Positions 9,191-18,327 of a DNA stretch of 62,928 nt are shown piece after piece. Positions within the stretch are counted from its first letter, which is position 1. Every line of letters starts with the position of its first letter. Source of the DNA: Myxococcales bacterium (GTDB lineage Bacteria; Myxococcota_A; Polyangia; Polyangiales; Polyangiaceae). The notes below the pieces were generated by a model, which saw nothing but the letters and a program-made list of their open reading frames with translations, had not been told where the DNA came from and did no database searches. The position numbers were made by a program, and so were the translations under genes. The DNA lies in assembly GCA_947473045.1 (NCBI GenBank), contig CANJCO010000026.1:1-62928 (forward strand), given 5' to 3'.

Positions 9191-10983
9191 GGTTTGTGCA
9201 CGCCTGACCACGGGTCAGACTTGTCGAGACCGGTGCCCTTCGCTGACGGGGCCGGCGTCGCCGGAGCGCTCGCCGTCGTAGCTGGCGCAACCGGCGCAAC
9301 CGGCGCAACCGGCGCAACCGGCGCAGAGGCGGAGACAGCCGGACTCAGCCTAACCGAAGGGGCGACCGCAGCAGGCGCAGAAGCCGCCTGCGGGCGCGCC
9401 GAAATAGCCGTGACCGGAGCAGGACTGACCGACGCCGAAGGGGCAGTGTCGACGGGCGCCGCTTTCGTCAGGCTCCAGTCGAGCACGACCTCGGCGCTGT
9501 CGAGAACGAGGTCCTGCTCTTGCGGCGCGTGACCAGGGGCGGTCGCGCGAAGTTTGTGCACGGCGGAGTCTCGAGGAAACCGGCCCGTCGGTGGCGAGCC
9601 GGGGAGCGGCACGCCGTCGAACGTGACCGCGGCCCCCTCGGGACTGACGCGCACCGTGAGCGCCGCGACCGCAGGCGCAGGTGCGTTGGCTGGCTGCCCG
9701 CGCCCGCGAAAATAGACAGCGCCGCCGAGCACGGCGAGCCCGACCGCACCGACGAGCGCGAGGAGCATCGTTCGCGACGCGCGCGGAGCCGGCGGAGCGG
9801 GCGAAGCGGGCGAAGCGGGCGCGGGCGCTGCAGCCGCGCTCGCGGAGAAGTCCGACCTGCGCAAATCGACGCCGCTGGTGGAGCGAGGCTCGACTCCGCT
9901 CGCCGAGCCCGGGCCCGCGAAGACGCTGAGGTCGGCGATTTCGTCGTGCTTGGTGCGCTGCAGCTGCGCTTCGATCAGTGACTTGATCTTCGCACGCTCG
10001 ACCGAAAACGACTCCGCCACGAATTTGCCGAGCTCACGCGTGGTCGCGCGGAGCTCGGCGTGCGCCGCGACATACCCTTCGAGCTCCGCCTGCAATTCGG
10101 CGGCGCTGGCGTAACGATCGGCGGCCTCGGGTGCGAGCGCCTTCATGCAAATCGCTTCAAGGACCGGATCGAGATCGGGCACGCGCTCGCTCGGACGAGG
10201 CACGTTCCCGGAGGCCAGTCGGCGAAAGATATCGGCGTCCGAGAGGCCCTTCCACAGGCGGGCTCCGGTGATGGCCTGCCAGAGCATGACGCCGACGGCG
10301 AACACGTCGGCGCGCCGGTCGACCGGTTGGCCTCCGAACTGCTCGAGCGCCATGTAGCCGCACTTGCCCTTGAGCACGCCGGTGCGCGTGTCGGTCGACG
10401 AGTCGGCCGCTTTCGCGATTCCGAAGTCGAGAAGTTTCACGTTGCCGTCGTAGGTCACCATCACGTTGTGCGGAGAGACGTCGCGATGCACGACGTTCAG
10501 CGCGGTGCCGTCGAAGTCCTCGAGATCATGGGCGCACTGCAGCGCCTCGAGCACCTTGTTAATCGCGACGAGGTACAACTTCAGCGGGATGGCGGCAGCG
10601 GCATCGAGCGCCTCTGCGGTCGCACCCGGTCCCGCGGATCGCTGCTTCGATCGACGAACGAGCTGCTCGAGCGACTGCCCCTCGATGTACTCCATCGCGA
10701 TGAAGTGACCTTCACCGTCGAACCCGACTTCGAGGGTGTGCACGACGTTGGGATGGGCGATGCGCGCCGCGAGGCGGGCCTCGTCGAGAAACATTCGCAG
10801 AAACTCCGGCTCCGCCGCGAGCGCGGGGCGCAGCCGCTTGACGACCATGAGCTTGTGGAAACCTCCGAGGCCGCGCACAGCCGCGAGGTAGGCCGTCGCC
10901 ATGCCGCCCTTGCCCAATTCGGCGATGGGCGCGTACTTGCTGCCGGATCCGGCAGCGACACTTTCGGAGGCAGAGGACTCCAT
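9187..10983 (-). CDS. membrane-anchored Ser/Thr protein kinase (PknB/Hanks type)
   Basis: 598 residues. A eukaryotic-like kinase domain fills residues ~15-290: Gly loop ELGKGGMATAYLA, ATP-binding Lys49 (VVKRL), helix-C Glu68, catalytic HRDVSPHNVMV and DFGIAK. It therefore looks active. One transmembrane helix (MLLALVGAVGLAVLGGAVYF) sits near residue 400. The outer part holds a PEGA-like fold (ALTVRVSPEGAAVTFDGVPL) and an Ala/Pro-rich tail with APV repeats. It is the first gene of the kinase-HlyD-ABC-ABC operon and is coupled to HlyD by an ATGA overlap. A kinase is not a normal export component, so regulation of export is an inference from context. Confidence 0.92.
   Translation of the reverse strand: MESSASESVAAGSGSKYAPIAELGKGGMATAYLAAVRGLGGFHKLMVVKRLRPALAAEPEFLRMFLDEARLAARIAHPNVVHTLEVGFDGEGHFIAMEYIEGQSLEQLVRRSKQRSAGPGATAEALDAAAAIPLKLYLVAINKVLEALQCAHDLEDFDGTALNVVHRDVSPHNVMVTYDGNVKLLDFGIAKAADSSTDTRTGVLKGKCGYMALEQFGGQPVDRRADVFAVGVMLWQAITGARLWKGLSDADIFRRLASGNVPRPSERVPDLDPVLEAICMKALAPEAADRYASAAELQAELEGYVAAHAELRATTRELGKFVAESFSVERAKIKSLIEAQLQRTKHDEIADLSVFAGPGSASGVEPRSTSGVDLRRSDFSASAAAAPAPASPASPAPPAPRASRTMLLALVGAVGLAVLGGAVYFRGRGQPANAPAPAVAALTVRVSPEGAAVTFDGVPLPGSPPTGRFPRDSAVHKLRATAPGHAPQEQDLVLDSAEVVLDWSLTKAAPVDTAPSASVSPAPVTAISARPQAASAPAAVAPSVRLSPAVSASAPVAPVAPVAPVAPATTASAPATPAPSAKGTGLDKSDPWSGVHKP
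9284..9326 (-). repeat. 9-bp tandem repeat in the kinase tail
   Basis: About four and a half copies of a 9-bp unit (gcgccggtt on the coding strand) encode Ala-Pro-Val repeats in the extracytoplasmic tail of the kinase. Copies are nearly identical at DNA level, so length variation by slippage is plausible and would stay in frame. Confidence 0.8.
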
Positions 10984-10992
10984 CGGTCATGG

Positions 10993-11021
10993 ATCGTATC
11001 TGACCCGCCCACGCGAGGCAA
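10993..11021 (-). promoter_or_regulatory. weak candidate sigma-70 promoter of the kinase/export operon
   Basis: Minus-strand TTGCCT (3 of 6 matches) and TACGAT (4 of 6) are 17 bp apart. Transcription would start only a few bases before the kinase ATG, giving a nearly leaderless mRNA. This is a weak pattern match. Confidence 0.25.
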
Positions 11022-11145
11022 TCGTGCGCGCGGGCGCGCAGCCATTCGCCAGAACGAACGAGGGTCGCGCGCGGCTTCGGCCGTCGGGCGCGCACCCTGC
11101 CGCGCGGACGCCCGCGCGGCGCACGCAGTTCGATGCGCGCTCAGG

Positions 11146-13749
11146 TCAGAGCACTTCGGGCGGCGGCGGCGGCGCGACGAGCAGGTCCCTGCGCTTTGCG
11201 GCCTCGCGCTGTTCGACGAGGTACCAGCCCGCCGGGAGCACCAGCACGGCCGCGAGCAGGCAGCAGATCTCGCCCACGACGGCCAGCGCGCCGAGGCTGC
11301 GAATCGCCTGATTGTGCGACGCGATGAGCGCGAGATATCCGAGGATGGTCGTCAGGCTGCACAGCACGACGGCCCCGCCCGTCGTCGACAGGGCGTCCTG
11401 AATCTTTTTGCGCCCGTCGGCGTGGTAGCGCTGCATGAGGTTTACGGCATAGTCGACGCCAATTCCGAAGGTGATCGGCAGCGCAGCGAAATTCAGGAAG
11501 TTGATCCTGATATGTGCGCAATACAAATATACGCTCACGCCCGCGAGCCCCACAAAGAGCGCGAGCAGCACGCTGAGCGACTGCATGCCGCGTCGAAACG
11601 TCAAAAACACGGTCAGAAACGTCATCACCAGCGACAGCGCGACCGCCTTGGGAATGTCGGAAGTGACGGCTTTTAGAATGTCGGCGAACACGACCGCCCT
11701 GCCCGATCCGCGAACGACCGCGCCGCCAGGAAGTCTCGTCTCCCGAAAACTGTCTGCGTAGCGAATCAGGTAGCGCAGGTCGTCGTCGTCCGCGGCGACG
11801 GTCGGCTGAATGAGCACGAGCGTGCCCCGCTGACCGCTCTTGTCGGTAAACGAACGCGCCACGTCTTCGGGTAGCTCCGCGATGCCGAAGGGCTTCAAAT
11901 CGCCCGGCGGCAGGATCGGCGCGATCTGCTTCCAGTCCGCGTCCTTCACCCAGCCTTTGTCGCGAGCGTGGCGCATGCGCTCGGCGATGTCGAGCAGCAC
12001 GGGCAGCTTCGCCGCCTGGTCGTCCGGAACAAAGTCGAACAGCGTATGGACGCCCTCGAACGGCTTGGCATTCGCGGGCGCGGCCTCCCAGCGGGCGTCG
12101 AGCGCGACCTTGAGCTCACGCGCCTGTTCGGGCGTCTCGGCGAGCACGACCATCGCGTTTTTGTACTCGCCCAAGATCGCGGAGGCGATGTCGGTGGCGC
12201 GATAAATCGACTGCGACTCAGCCCCGGAACGTGCATTTTGCACCTTTCGGAGATCGTACTCCATGGGGTCGCTCGCGGCGTAGCGCGTGGCTGCGGCAGC
12301 GCCGGCGACCGCCAGCAGCACGCCGACGACCACCACCGCGACGGGGGCCTTCGGGACGATAACGCTGAAGATGTGGCCATACGACACGCCGCGCGCGCGC
12401 ACGCGCCTGATGAGCCCCAGCGGAGCAGACGGCGCGGAGTAGTCGGTCTTTGCGTCGACCAGGATGAGCAGCGCCGGCAGCAGCGCAATCGTGACGAGCC
12501 AGCACGCCACCATGCCTGCGGCCCCGATGAACGCGAAGTGCTTGAACGCGCGAAAGTCGGTCACCGAGAGCGACATGTACGCCGCAGCGGAGGTCACCGC
12601 GGCCACGAGCGTCGACTGCCACGTCGACTTGTGGGTAAGCAAAATGGCCTCGGCCGCCGAGCGACCCGATCGGCGCTCCTCGTAATAGCGCGCGAGATAG
12701 AGAATACCGACGTTGATGCCGTTGCCCGCCACGACGCTAAACAGAAAGCCCGTGGCGACGTTGACGTGACCGATCACCAGACGGGTGAGCCCGAACGTTA
12801 CGGCGAGCCCGCTCAGAATCGTGATCGCCATCACAACGAGCGCCCGCACCCGCGCGAAGTAAAGGAGCACCACCGCGAGCACGAGCACGACGCCGGTTCC
12901 GCCGACCTCGAGCAGGTCGGACTTCACAGCGCCGTATTCATAAAGACTGGTAACGAGATCGCCCGCGTACGAGACCCTCGCGGCCGCGCGTCCGGGCGCC
13001 GCGGCCTGCACGCGCCCGGCGGCCTGCTTGATGTGCACAAGCGCCTGCTGGCTGCTCGAAAGATCGCCTGCGGGAATCGGCACGCGGACCACGACCACAA
13101 GGGCCTTGCCGTCCGGGCTTTGGTAGTAGCCGTCCGGAAAGCGATCCTGTTTGCCGTCGGCGCCAAAGCGCTTTTTCAGCTGTGCTTCGTCGATCGGCGG
13201 AGGCGGGTCGTCGTCGTCCAGGGCCGTGCCCGCGGCGTGGGAGACCTCCCAGTCCCACCTCGCGTCGACATCTGCGCTGAGCTTTTTCAGCTCGCCGAGC
13301 TTGCCGAACAGGCCGGCCCGGGGCTCGAGATACGCGCGCGCCCTGAGAATACCGTCTTCGGCATAGGCGACCTCGCCGCCGCCGATCCGTTCGATCTCGG
13401 GTACGAGGGCGTCGCCAAACGATCGCAGCGAGGGCGTATCGAGGCCTTCGAGCACAATCATCACGCTCTGCGCCGCGCTCGTGCCCGCGGTCACCCGCTT
13501 GAGCTCGAGCACGCTCGGTTGCGACTCGGGCAGCAGCTGATCGTAACGGGTCCGAAGCTCGAGCTGGCTCGCGAGCCGTGCGCCCACGAGCGAGAGGATG
13601 CCTACGACAAAAACCGCCATCCACGGGGAGCGCGCCTGCCATGCCGCGAGCCGCTCGATGAGCGACGCAGCCGCCTTGCCCGGCCGGCTCGACGGCGGCG
13701 GCGGAATCGAGCGAAAGCTCGCTCTGGAAGGGCTGCTTTCGCCTCGCAC
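11146..13749 (-). CDS. MMPL/RND-family transporter (HpnN-like)
   Basis: About 867 residues, an RND-type permease with two repeats. A first helix (SPWMAVFVVGILSLVGARLA) is followed by a periplasmic domain, a helix bundle around residues 290-480, a second periplasmic domain, and a second bundle near the C-terminus (for example GEICCLLAAVLVLPAGWYLV). It uses proton-motive force to move a hydrophobic substrate; relatives include hopanoid transporter HpnN and lipid exporters. The substrate cannot be told and no hopanoid genes are adjacent. The start is set at GTG 13749 because GAGAAGG lies 7 nt upstream; longer readings to 13938 lack a binding site and give a low-complexity Arg-rich extension. Confidence 0.85.
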   Translation of the reverse strand: MRGESSPSRASFRSIPPPPSSRPGKAAASLIERLAAWQARSPWMAVFVVGILSLVGARLASQLELRTRYDQLLPESQPSVLELKRVTAGTSAAQSVMIVLEGLDTPSLRSFGDALVPEIERIGGGEVAYAEDGILRARAYLEPRAGLFGKLGELKKLSADVDARWDWEVSHAAGTALDDDDPPPPIDEAQLKKRFGADGKQDRFPDGYYQSPDGKALVVVVRVPIPAGDLSSSQQALVHIKQAAGRVQAAAPGRAAARVSYAGDLVTSLYEYGAVKSDLLEVGGTGVVLVLAVVLLYFARVRALVVMAITILSGLAVTFGLTRLVIGHVNVATGFLFSVVAGNGINVGILYLARYYEERRSGRSAAEAILLTHKSTWQSTLVAAVTSAAAYMSLSVTDFRAFKHFAFIGAAGMVACWLVTIALLPALLILVDAKTDYSAPSAPLGLIRRVRARGVSYGHIFSVIVPKAPVAVVVVGVLLAVAGAAAATRYAASDPMEYDLRKVQNARSGAESQSIYRATDIASAILGEYKNAMVVLAETPEQARELKVALDARWEAAPANAKPFEGVHTLFDFVPDDQAAKLPVLLDIAERMRHARDKGWVKDADWKQIAPILPPGDLKPFGIAELPEDVARSFTDKSGQRGTLVLIQPTVAADDDDLRYLIRYADSFRETRLPGGAVVRGSGRAVVFADILKAVTSDIPKAVALSLVMTFLTVFLTFRRGMQSLSVLLALFVGLAGVSVYLYCAHIRINFLNFAALPITFGIGVDYAVNLMQRYHADGRKKIQDALSTTGGAVVLCSLTTILGYLALIASHNQAIRSLGALAVVGEICCLLAAVLVLPAGWYLVEQREAAKRRDLLVAPPPPPEVL

Positions 13750-13878
13750 GGGGTGCCCTTCTCGCACCTTACGCAATGATTTGCCAGTTTCGCGGCGTCG
13801 GGCTGAAACCGTCCGGCGGCGTGGCCGTAACCGGCGTGCGGGCTCAAGTATTGGAAGGCAGGTCCGTTCACGCAGAGT

Positions 13879-14433
13879 ATGGGCCGGCCTGCTGCAACCC
13901 CTTCGACCCGCGCGGCGGCCTGTGGCGTGCCGCTGCACCTCATGTTCGATGCGCCGCTACGCACGGCGACGGCCCCCGACATCGCGCTCGACACCATCGC
14001 CATGCTGCGGCGCGCGGGCGTTGTCGCCTCGCTCACGTTCGTCAAGCACGACGACGACAACGAGGTCTCGCTGCGCGACCTGCGCGCCAGGGCGGCGGCC
14101 CTCAAGATCGACCAGCACGTGCGGTTCGAGGCATCGGCGGCCGACGCACAGGGCGCCGACGCGCTGCTGGTGCTTCACCGGTGGGCAGGCGAAACGCTCG
14201 ACGCCGCGCTCCGGGCGATGCGCGGGGGCGTTCCGATCGTGGCCTACCCGCAAGGTGGGGCGAGGCGATTCTTCGACGAGCACCCGTTCGCGGCGCGCGC
14301 CAAATCGTGCTCGGGCAGAGATGTCGCAGCGGCCGTGACGGCGCTCGCCGCCGACGAGCTGACAAGGCGCCGTCACATCAAAGGCGCGCGCGAGTACGTC
14401 GGGCGACAGCGCAACGGGCACCAGCCGCAGTAA
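13879..14433 (+). CDS. GT4-like glycosyltransferase fragment (C-terminal half only)
   Basis: 184 residues. From residue ~19 (LHLMFDAPLRTATAPDIALD) the sequence resembles the C-terminal nucleotide-sugar-binding half of a GT4 glycosyltransferase: a strand-helix opening, then KIDQHVRFEASAADAQGADA and a donor-loop-like segment (GETLDAALRAMRGGVPIVAY). The N-terminal acceptor-binding half is missing and the first ~18 residues are low-complexity. It may be a decayed remnant or a stand-alone domain. It converges with rpiA, 2 bp apart. No other sugar genes lie within 10 kb. Confidence 0.5.
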   Translation: MGRPAATPSTRAAACGVPLHLMFDAPLRTATAPDIALDTIAMLRRAGVVASLTFVKHDDDNEVSLRDLRARAAALKIDQHVRFEASAADAQGADALLVLHRWAGETLDAALRAMRGGVPIVAYPQGGARRFFDEHPFAARAKSCSGRDVAAAVTALAADELTRRRHIKGAREYVGRQRNGHQPQ

Positions 14434-14435
14434 GC

Positions 14436-15116
14436 CTACCCCTTGCGTTCAAGCAGCCGCACACCCGAAGCCGCTGCCACCACCACAACGTCGGCGCGCC
14501 CCAAAAAGAGGCCGGTTTCCACGATTCCCGGGATAGCGCGCATGGCGCGGTCGACGACGCGGGGATCGTCCATCGGCCCCACCGCCACGTCATAGATCGC
14601 GTTGCCGGCGTCGGTCACGAACGGCGCGTCGCCTTTCATGCGGCGCGAGACTTTGCCGAGCTCGCCGAGGCGCTTTTTTGCGTGTTCATGCCCGAACAGC
14701 AGCACCTCGACCGGCACGTGCCACTTCTCACCGAGGCGCGCCGACAGCTTGCTCTCGTCGACGATGATGACGTTCTTCTTCGACGCGTCATTGACGATTT
14801 TTTCGCGCGTGAGCGCGCCGCCGCCGCCCTTGATGAGGTTCAGCTGCGCGTCGACCTCGTCGGCCCCGTCGACGCAAAGCAGGATATCCCACATTTCTGC
14901 GTCACCCAGAAGTGGGATACCCAGCGCCTCGGCCTGCAACCGCGTGCCCTGAGAAGTGGGGACGCCGCGATAGGCGGCGCCGGCTTTCACGCGCGCGCCC
15001 ACTTCGTCGACAAACAGCTTCGCGGTCGATCCTGACCCGAGCCCCAGGGTTCCGAGGGCGGGGAGCAAATCGACCGCGGCGCGGGCGGCAGCGAGCTTGG
15101 CTTCGTTCTGATTCAT
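14436..15116 (-). CDS. rpiA: ribose-5-phosphate isomerase A
   Basis: 226 residues, the normal length. It interconverts ribose-5-phosphate and ribulose-5-phosphate in the non-oxidative pentose phosphate pathway. Family motifs are clear: phosphate loop GLGSGSTAKLFV, active-site DGADEVDAQLNLIKGGGGAL followed by TREKI, and VIIVDESKLSARLG. It lies 15 bp downstream of the glycine-oxidase-like gene on the same strand and is probably cotranscribed with it. Confidence 0.96.
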   Translation of the reverse strand: MNQNEAKLAAARAAVDLLPALGTLGLGSGSTAKLFVDEVGARVKAGAAYRGVPTSQGTRLQAEALGIPLLGDAEMWDILLCVDGADEVDAQLNLIKGGGGALTREKIVNDASKKNVIIVDESKLSARLGEKWHVPVEVLLFGHEHAKKRLGELGKVSRRMKGDAPFVTDAGNAIYDVAVGPMDDPRVVDRAMRAIPGIVETGLFLGRADVVVVAAASGVRLLERKG

Positions 15117-15131
15117 CGTGGTTGTCTGCTT

Positions 15132-16193
15132 TCAGTCGCCCATTACGGCGCGCGTGACGAACTGGGCGGTGTGGCGGGCTAACAGGATGCCGTTGCGGTG
15201 ATGTCCGGTCGCGAGAAACAGGCCGTCCATGGCCGAGGCCCCGATCAGGGGAGCGCCCGATGCCGACTCGGGGCGAAAGCTCGACCACATGCCCTCGACC
15301 TGCGCCGAAGCCAGCTCGGGCGCGAGGGCGATCGCGGTCGCGAGCACGTCGCGGACGCCGAGGGCCGTCACTTCTCGCTTGTATCCTACATGTTCCATGG
15401 TGGACCCGCAGAGCACCAGACCGTCACCGCGGGGCACGACATAGCCGCCCGCCCCGAAGACGATGGTGCGAAGGGTGGGAGGTCGCTCATCGAGCATCAC
15501 GATTTGCCCGCGCACAGGCTTGACGGCGGGCACAGACGCCGGCACGCCCGGCACCAGCGACGACCAGCTGCCCGCGGCCAGCACCACCGCATCGCAATGC
15601 ATGTCCCCCGAGTCGGTCGCGACCCCGACGCAGCGCTCGCCTGACGTCAGAAGCCCCCGAACCGACTCGCCCGAGCGGACCGTCACCGTGGGCTCACGGG
15701 CCATCGCAGCGACCAGCGCTCGCAGCAGGCGCCTCGGGTCGACCTGGGCGTCGTCGGGGAAATAGGCCGCTGCGATCACCGCGCTCGACAATCCCGGCTC
15801 GATCGACCGTGCCGCCTCGCCGCCGAGGAGCTCTGCGCGCAGCCCCGCCGCCGCCTGCCAGTCCACGGTCGCCGAGAGCGCGGCCACATCGGACTCGCGA
15901 AGCGCGACGCGCATCACGCCGCATCGCTTGTATCCTACATCGATTCCGACGCGCGACCTGAGGGCATCGGCCCACCCGGCGTAAGCGTCGCGTGCGGCCA
16001 CGAGCGCGCTCGCGTGATCGCCTGGCCCGTGCGACTCGACTTGCGCGCCCAAAATACCGGCAGCCGCCGTGGAGGCCTCTGCGCCCGGAACGCTGCGCTC
16101 CAAAACGACGACCTCGGCGCCGCGCCCGGCGAGCGACAGCGCAGTCGCGCAGCCCATCACCCCTCCGCCCACGATCACAATTTTCATTGGCAT
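15132..16193 (-). CDS. thiO: FAD-dependent amino-acid oxidase, glycine oxidase ThiO-like
   Basis: About 353 residues. It begins with a Rossmann FAD site (IVIVGGGVMGCATALSL, with the acidic strand end VVVLER). Later motifs fit the DAO/ThiO family: PDDAQVDPRRLLRAL, VLAAGSWSSLVPG, a HVGYKREVTAL-like segment, and the C-terminal GHHRNGILLARHTAQFV typical of ThiO (GHxRNGILLAP). ThiO oxidises glycine to iminoacetate for thiamine thiazole synthesis. No other thi genes are nearby, so a general amine or D-amino-acid oxidase remains possible. ATG at 16193 or 16187 could start it. It carries two copies of a 17-bp DNA repeat. Confidence 0.8.
   Translation of the reverse strand: MPMKIVIVGGGVMGCATALSLAGRGAEVVVLERSVPGAEASTAAAGILGAQVESHGPGDHASALVAARDAYAGWADALRSRVGIDVGYKRCGVMRVALRESDVAALSATVDWQAAAGLRAELLGGEAARSIEPGLSSAVIAAAYFPDDAQVDPRRLLRALVAAMAREPTVTVRSGESVRGLLTSGERCVGVATDSGDMHCDAVVLAAGSWSSLVPGVPASVPAVKPVRGQIVMLDERPPTLRTIVFGAGGYVVPRGDGLVLCGSTMEHVGYKREVTALGVRDVLATAIALAPELASAQVEGMWSSFRPESASGAPLIGASAMDGLFLATGHHRNGILLARHTAQFVTRAVMGD
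15375..15940. repeat. 17-bp exact direct repeat inside the thiO-like gene
   Basis: The plus-strand string tcgcttgtatcctacat occurs at 15375-15391 and 15924-15940. Both copies encode a VGYKR peptide with identical codons. Listed range spans both copies; the sequence between is ordinary coding sequence. Confidence 0.7.
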
Positions 16194-16317
16194 TATCCCG
16201 ACGGCGCGCGCTTGGCTACCACAGGGAAAACGCTGGCGCGACTCGCGCGAAGCCCCCGGCGGGCGATGGAGGCGCCGCCGCGGGCGCAGGTGCGCGCGGG
16301 TACCCCCGGACGCGGCT

Positions 16318-16980
16318 CTATTGGAGCTTGCGGGCGAGCTTGGCGATCGTCGCGACGTTCCAAGCGGCGAAAAGCAGAAACAGGCCCATGAGCGCTGCCA
16401 CGCCGCGCGCATCGCCCGGAGCCTGACCGTCGACCAGCAGCCACGCGCCCTCCGGCACCGCCTGACCGGTGAGCGACTTCACCGAGGCGACGAGGCCGCG
16501 GTGCCGCAAACCTGCTTTTTCGAAGGGGATCAGCCGCCCCTTGAACTGGGTCGCGGGCACGTAGCGCGCGCCCTCTTCGCCCACGGGCACGCGCGCCTCG
16601 ACCCACACGTTGTCGCGTCCCGAAACCGGCGCGAGCCGGTAGCTGTCGCGTTCGAACGGGTGCTCGTAGCGAATCGCCGCGCCGCCCGCGAGCATGGCCT
16701 GCCCCTCGACGAACGCATTGCCGCGGAGCGACTCCGCCGGCGCCGTGCGCAAATCGCCAAGCGCAACCGCGCGCGAGGGCGACAGCGCATACGAAGCATC
16801 GCGCGACAGGGCACCCACCATCGCGAGCGAGGCGACGGCGGCCACCGCGAGCAGCCCGATCGTCGTACGCCGCTCATGGCGGGGCGGATCCGGCAGCCCC
16901 ACGAGCTCGGGATCGACCGCATCGCTCGCGAGCGCGGGCTCGACCTCGGTGACGACTGGATTGGAAGCGTGCGCGGGCAA
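16318..16980 (-). CDS. unknown two-helix membrane protein
   Basis: About 220 residues, not recognised. It has a cytoplasmic N-terminus, a first transmembrane helix (TIGLLAVAAVASLAMVGAL), a central non-membrane domain of ~120 residues (for example RGNAFVEGQAMLAGGAAIRY and NVWVEARVPVGEEGARYVPA), and a C-terminal helix (GVAALMGLFLLFAAWNVATI). The arrangement is vaguely like E3-ligase-type GIDE membrane proteins, but that is too weak to name. TTG 16980 is preferred because AGGAAAG lies 6 nt upstream; the frame is open to an ATG at 17049. Confidence 0.6.
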   Translation of the reverse strand: MPAHASNPVVTEVEPALASDAVDPELVGLPDPPRHERRTTIGLLAVAAVASLAMVGALSRDASYALSPSRAVALGDLRTAPAESLRGNAFVEGQAMLAGGAAIRYEHPFERDSYRLAPVSGRDNVWVEARVPVGEEGARYVPATQFKGRLIPFEKAGLRHRGLVASVKSLTGQAVPEGAWLLVDGQAPGDARGVAALMGLFLLFAAWNVATIAKLARKLQ

Positions 16981-17143
16981 GGCTGACTTTCCTGACTGTA
17001 CCACGGTCGCGGCGCCGCGGGGCCGAGGCGGCGAACGGCAGCCTCGCACGGTACGACACGGGCGGGCGACCGTGGTTCCCGACGATCGTCATCCGGGAGC
17101 CCTTCCCCGCGATTCGCGCGCGGTGCCATGGTATGCGACGCCG

Positions 17144-17626
17144 ATGCACGACTTCCGACCACGGGCCGATTGGCCTGATTCTTCCGGTTCTGGCGACGAC
17201 GACCTCGTTCACCTGAACCCGAAGATCGCACGCTTCGCGGGTGGAGCGTCCCTTCTGGCCGGAGCAATCGGCCTGCTCGACGGGGTTCAGGTTCTGGCCT
17301 CGGTCACCATCCACTCGACCTGGGCCGTCGCGCCGTACGCACTCGCGGCGCTTGGCGCCACGCTGCTCGCGCTCGCGCACGGCGTCTTTCGAGCGCGCGA
17401 GCTCCACGCGCTGGCGGCGCTCATCGTGTCATCGCTGCTCACCGTCGCGGCGGGGGTCTGGGCCGTTTTTGCGATGAGCCACGGTTTTTTTGCGATCTAC
17501 GCGTTTTGGGCGCCCGCGTGCGGCGCCCTGTCGGTCGCGCTGACGGCGGTCTCGCTCCCGGCTTGTGAACGGGCCGCGCGCGCCCGCAAGCGCCTGAGCG
17601 GTCAGGGACTGAATCTCGGGCGCTGA
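17144..17626 (+). CDS. unknown four-helix membrane protein
   Basis: 160 residues, not recognised. A polar, acidic N-terminus (ADWPDSSGSGDDDLVHLNPK) precedes four hydrophobic segments (GASLLAGAIGLLDGVQVLAS, APYALAALGATLLALAHGVF, LAALIVSSLLTVAAGVWAVF, IYAFWAPACGALSVALTAVS). ATG 17144 is used because codons upstream give only low-complexity Arg-rich sequence. It lies 103 bp before a zinc-ribbon membrane protein gene on the same strand. Confidence 0.6.
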   Translation: MHDFRPRADWPDSSGSGDDDLVHLNPKIARFAGGASLLAGAIGLLDGVQVLASVTIHSTWAVAPYALAALGATLLALAHGVFRARELHALAALIVSSLLTVAAGVWAVFAMSHGFFAIYAFWAPACGALSVALTAVSLPACERAARARKRLSGQGLNLGR

Positions 17627-17729
17627 CCGCGATCGGCCGCGGCCCGTTCGCGCCGGTCGGCACGATTAACGCGAGGCCCCGCAGCCCGGTTGCGCGCGCA
17701 GGCGCTCGGGTAGTAGTCTCCTCCGCAGC

Positions 17730-18257
17730 ATGGCCGCCAAAGTTACCTGCCCCTCCTGCGGTTTCAGTAACGCCCCCGGGAGCACGCGCTGCGTCTCGTG
17801 TGGCTCGAAAATCGACAACCTGTCGAAGGCTCAGCGCACGCGCGAAGAAGAAGCCGCCCGACGCTACCAGCAGGAGGGCGTCAGCATGGTGTGGATGGCC
17901 ATCGCCCTCGCCGTGCAGGGCGTGCTCACCGCAGCCTTGATTTTCGGGCTTCCGATGGTCGTAACGGCGCTCGACTTCGAAGGCGGAAACGGCATGGCCG
18001 TCTGCATTCCGGTGTGGGGTATCGGCGGAATGCTGGTCGGCATGATTTCGCCCGGGCGCACCTTCATCGAGCCGGTCGTGGCGAGCTTTCTCGTGGCGAT
18101 TCCGTCGACGTACCTGCTCGTGCAAAGCCAGACGGTGCGCACGATGCCTACGTTTTTGTACATGATTCTCGCGGCCATCGGCGTGATGTTCACGCTGATC
18201 GGCGCCTACGCGGGCGAGCGCATTCAGCTCGGACCGGCGCCCAAGCTCTCTGAGTAG
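17730..18257 (+). CDS. zinc-ribbon membrane protein
   Basis: 175 residues. The N-terminus is a four-Cys zinc ribbon (CPSCGFSNAPGSTRCVSCGS), followed by a charged linker and four predicted membrane helices (for example MVWMAIALAVQGVLTAALIF and MPTFLYMILAAIGVMFTLIG). Function is unknown; such fusions are common as uncharacterised membrane proteins in myxobacteria. Its end overlaps the probable true N-terminus of the next gene in another frame. Confidence 0.75.
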   Translation: MAAKVTCPSCGFSNAPGSTRCVSCGSKIDNLSKAQRTREEEAARRYQQEGVSMVWMAIALAVQGVLTAALIFGLPMVVTALDFEGGNGMAVCIPVWGIGGMLVGMISPGRTFIEPVVASFLVAIPSTYLLVQSQTVRTMPTFLYMILAAIGVMFTLIGAYAGERIQLGPAPKLSE

Positions 18258-18327
18258 CCCGCTGCTCGACGCGGCCTTCCCGCCCCCGCGCCTTCGCTTC
18301 CTGGACCGCCTGCGCGGTCTCGCCGTC

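Noticed and set aside
13772-13786. Possible sigma-54 site upstream of the MMPL gene (TGGCAAATCATTGCG on the minus strand)
   Set aside because: Spacing between GG and GC is one base too short, and sigma-54 is strict about spacing.
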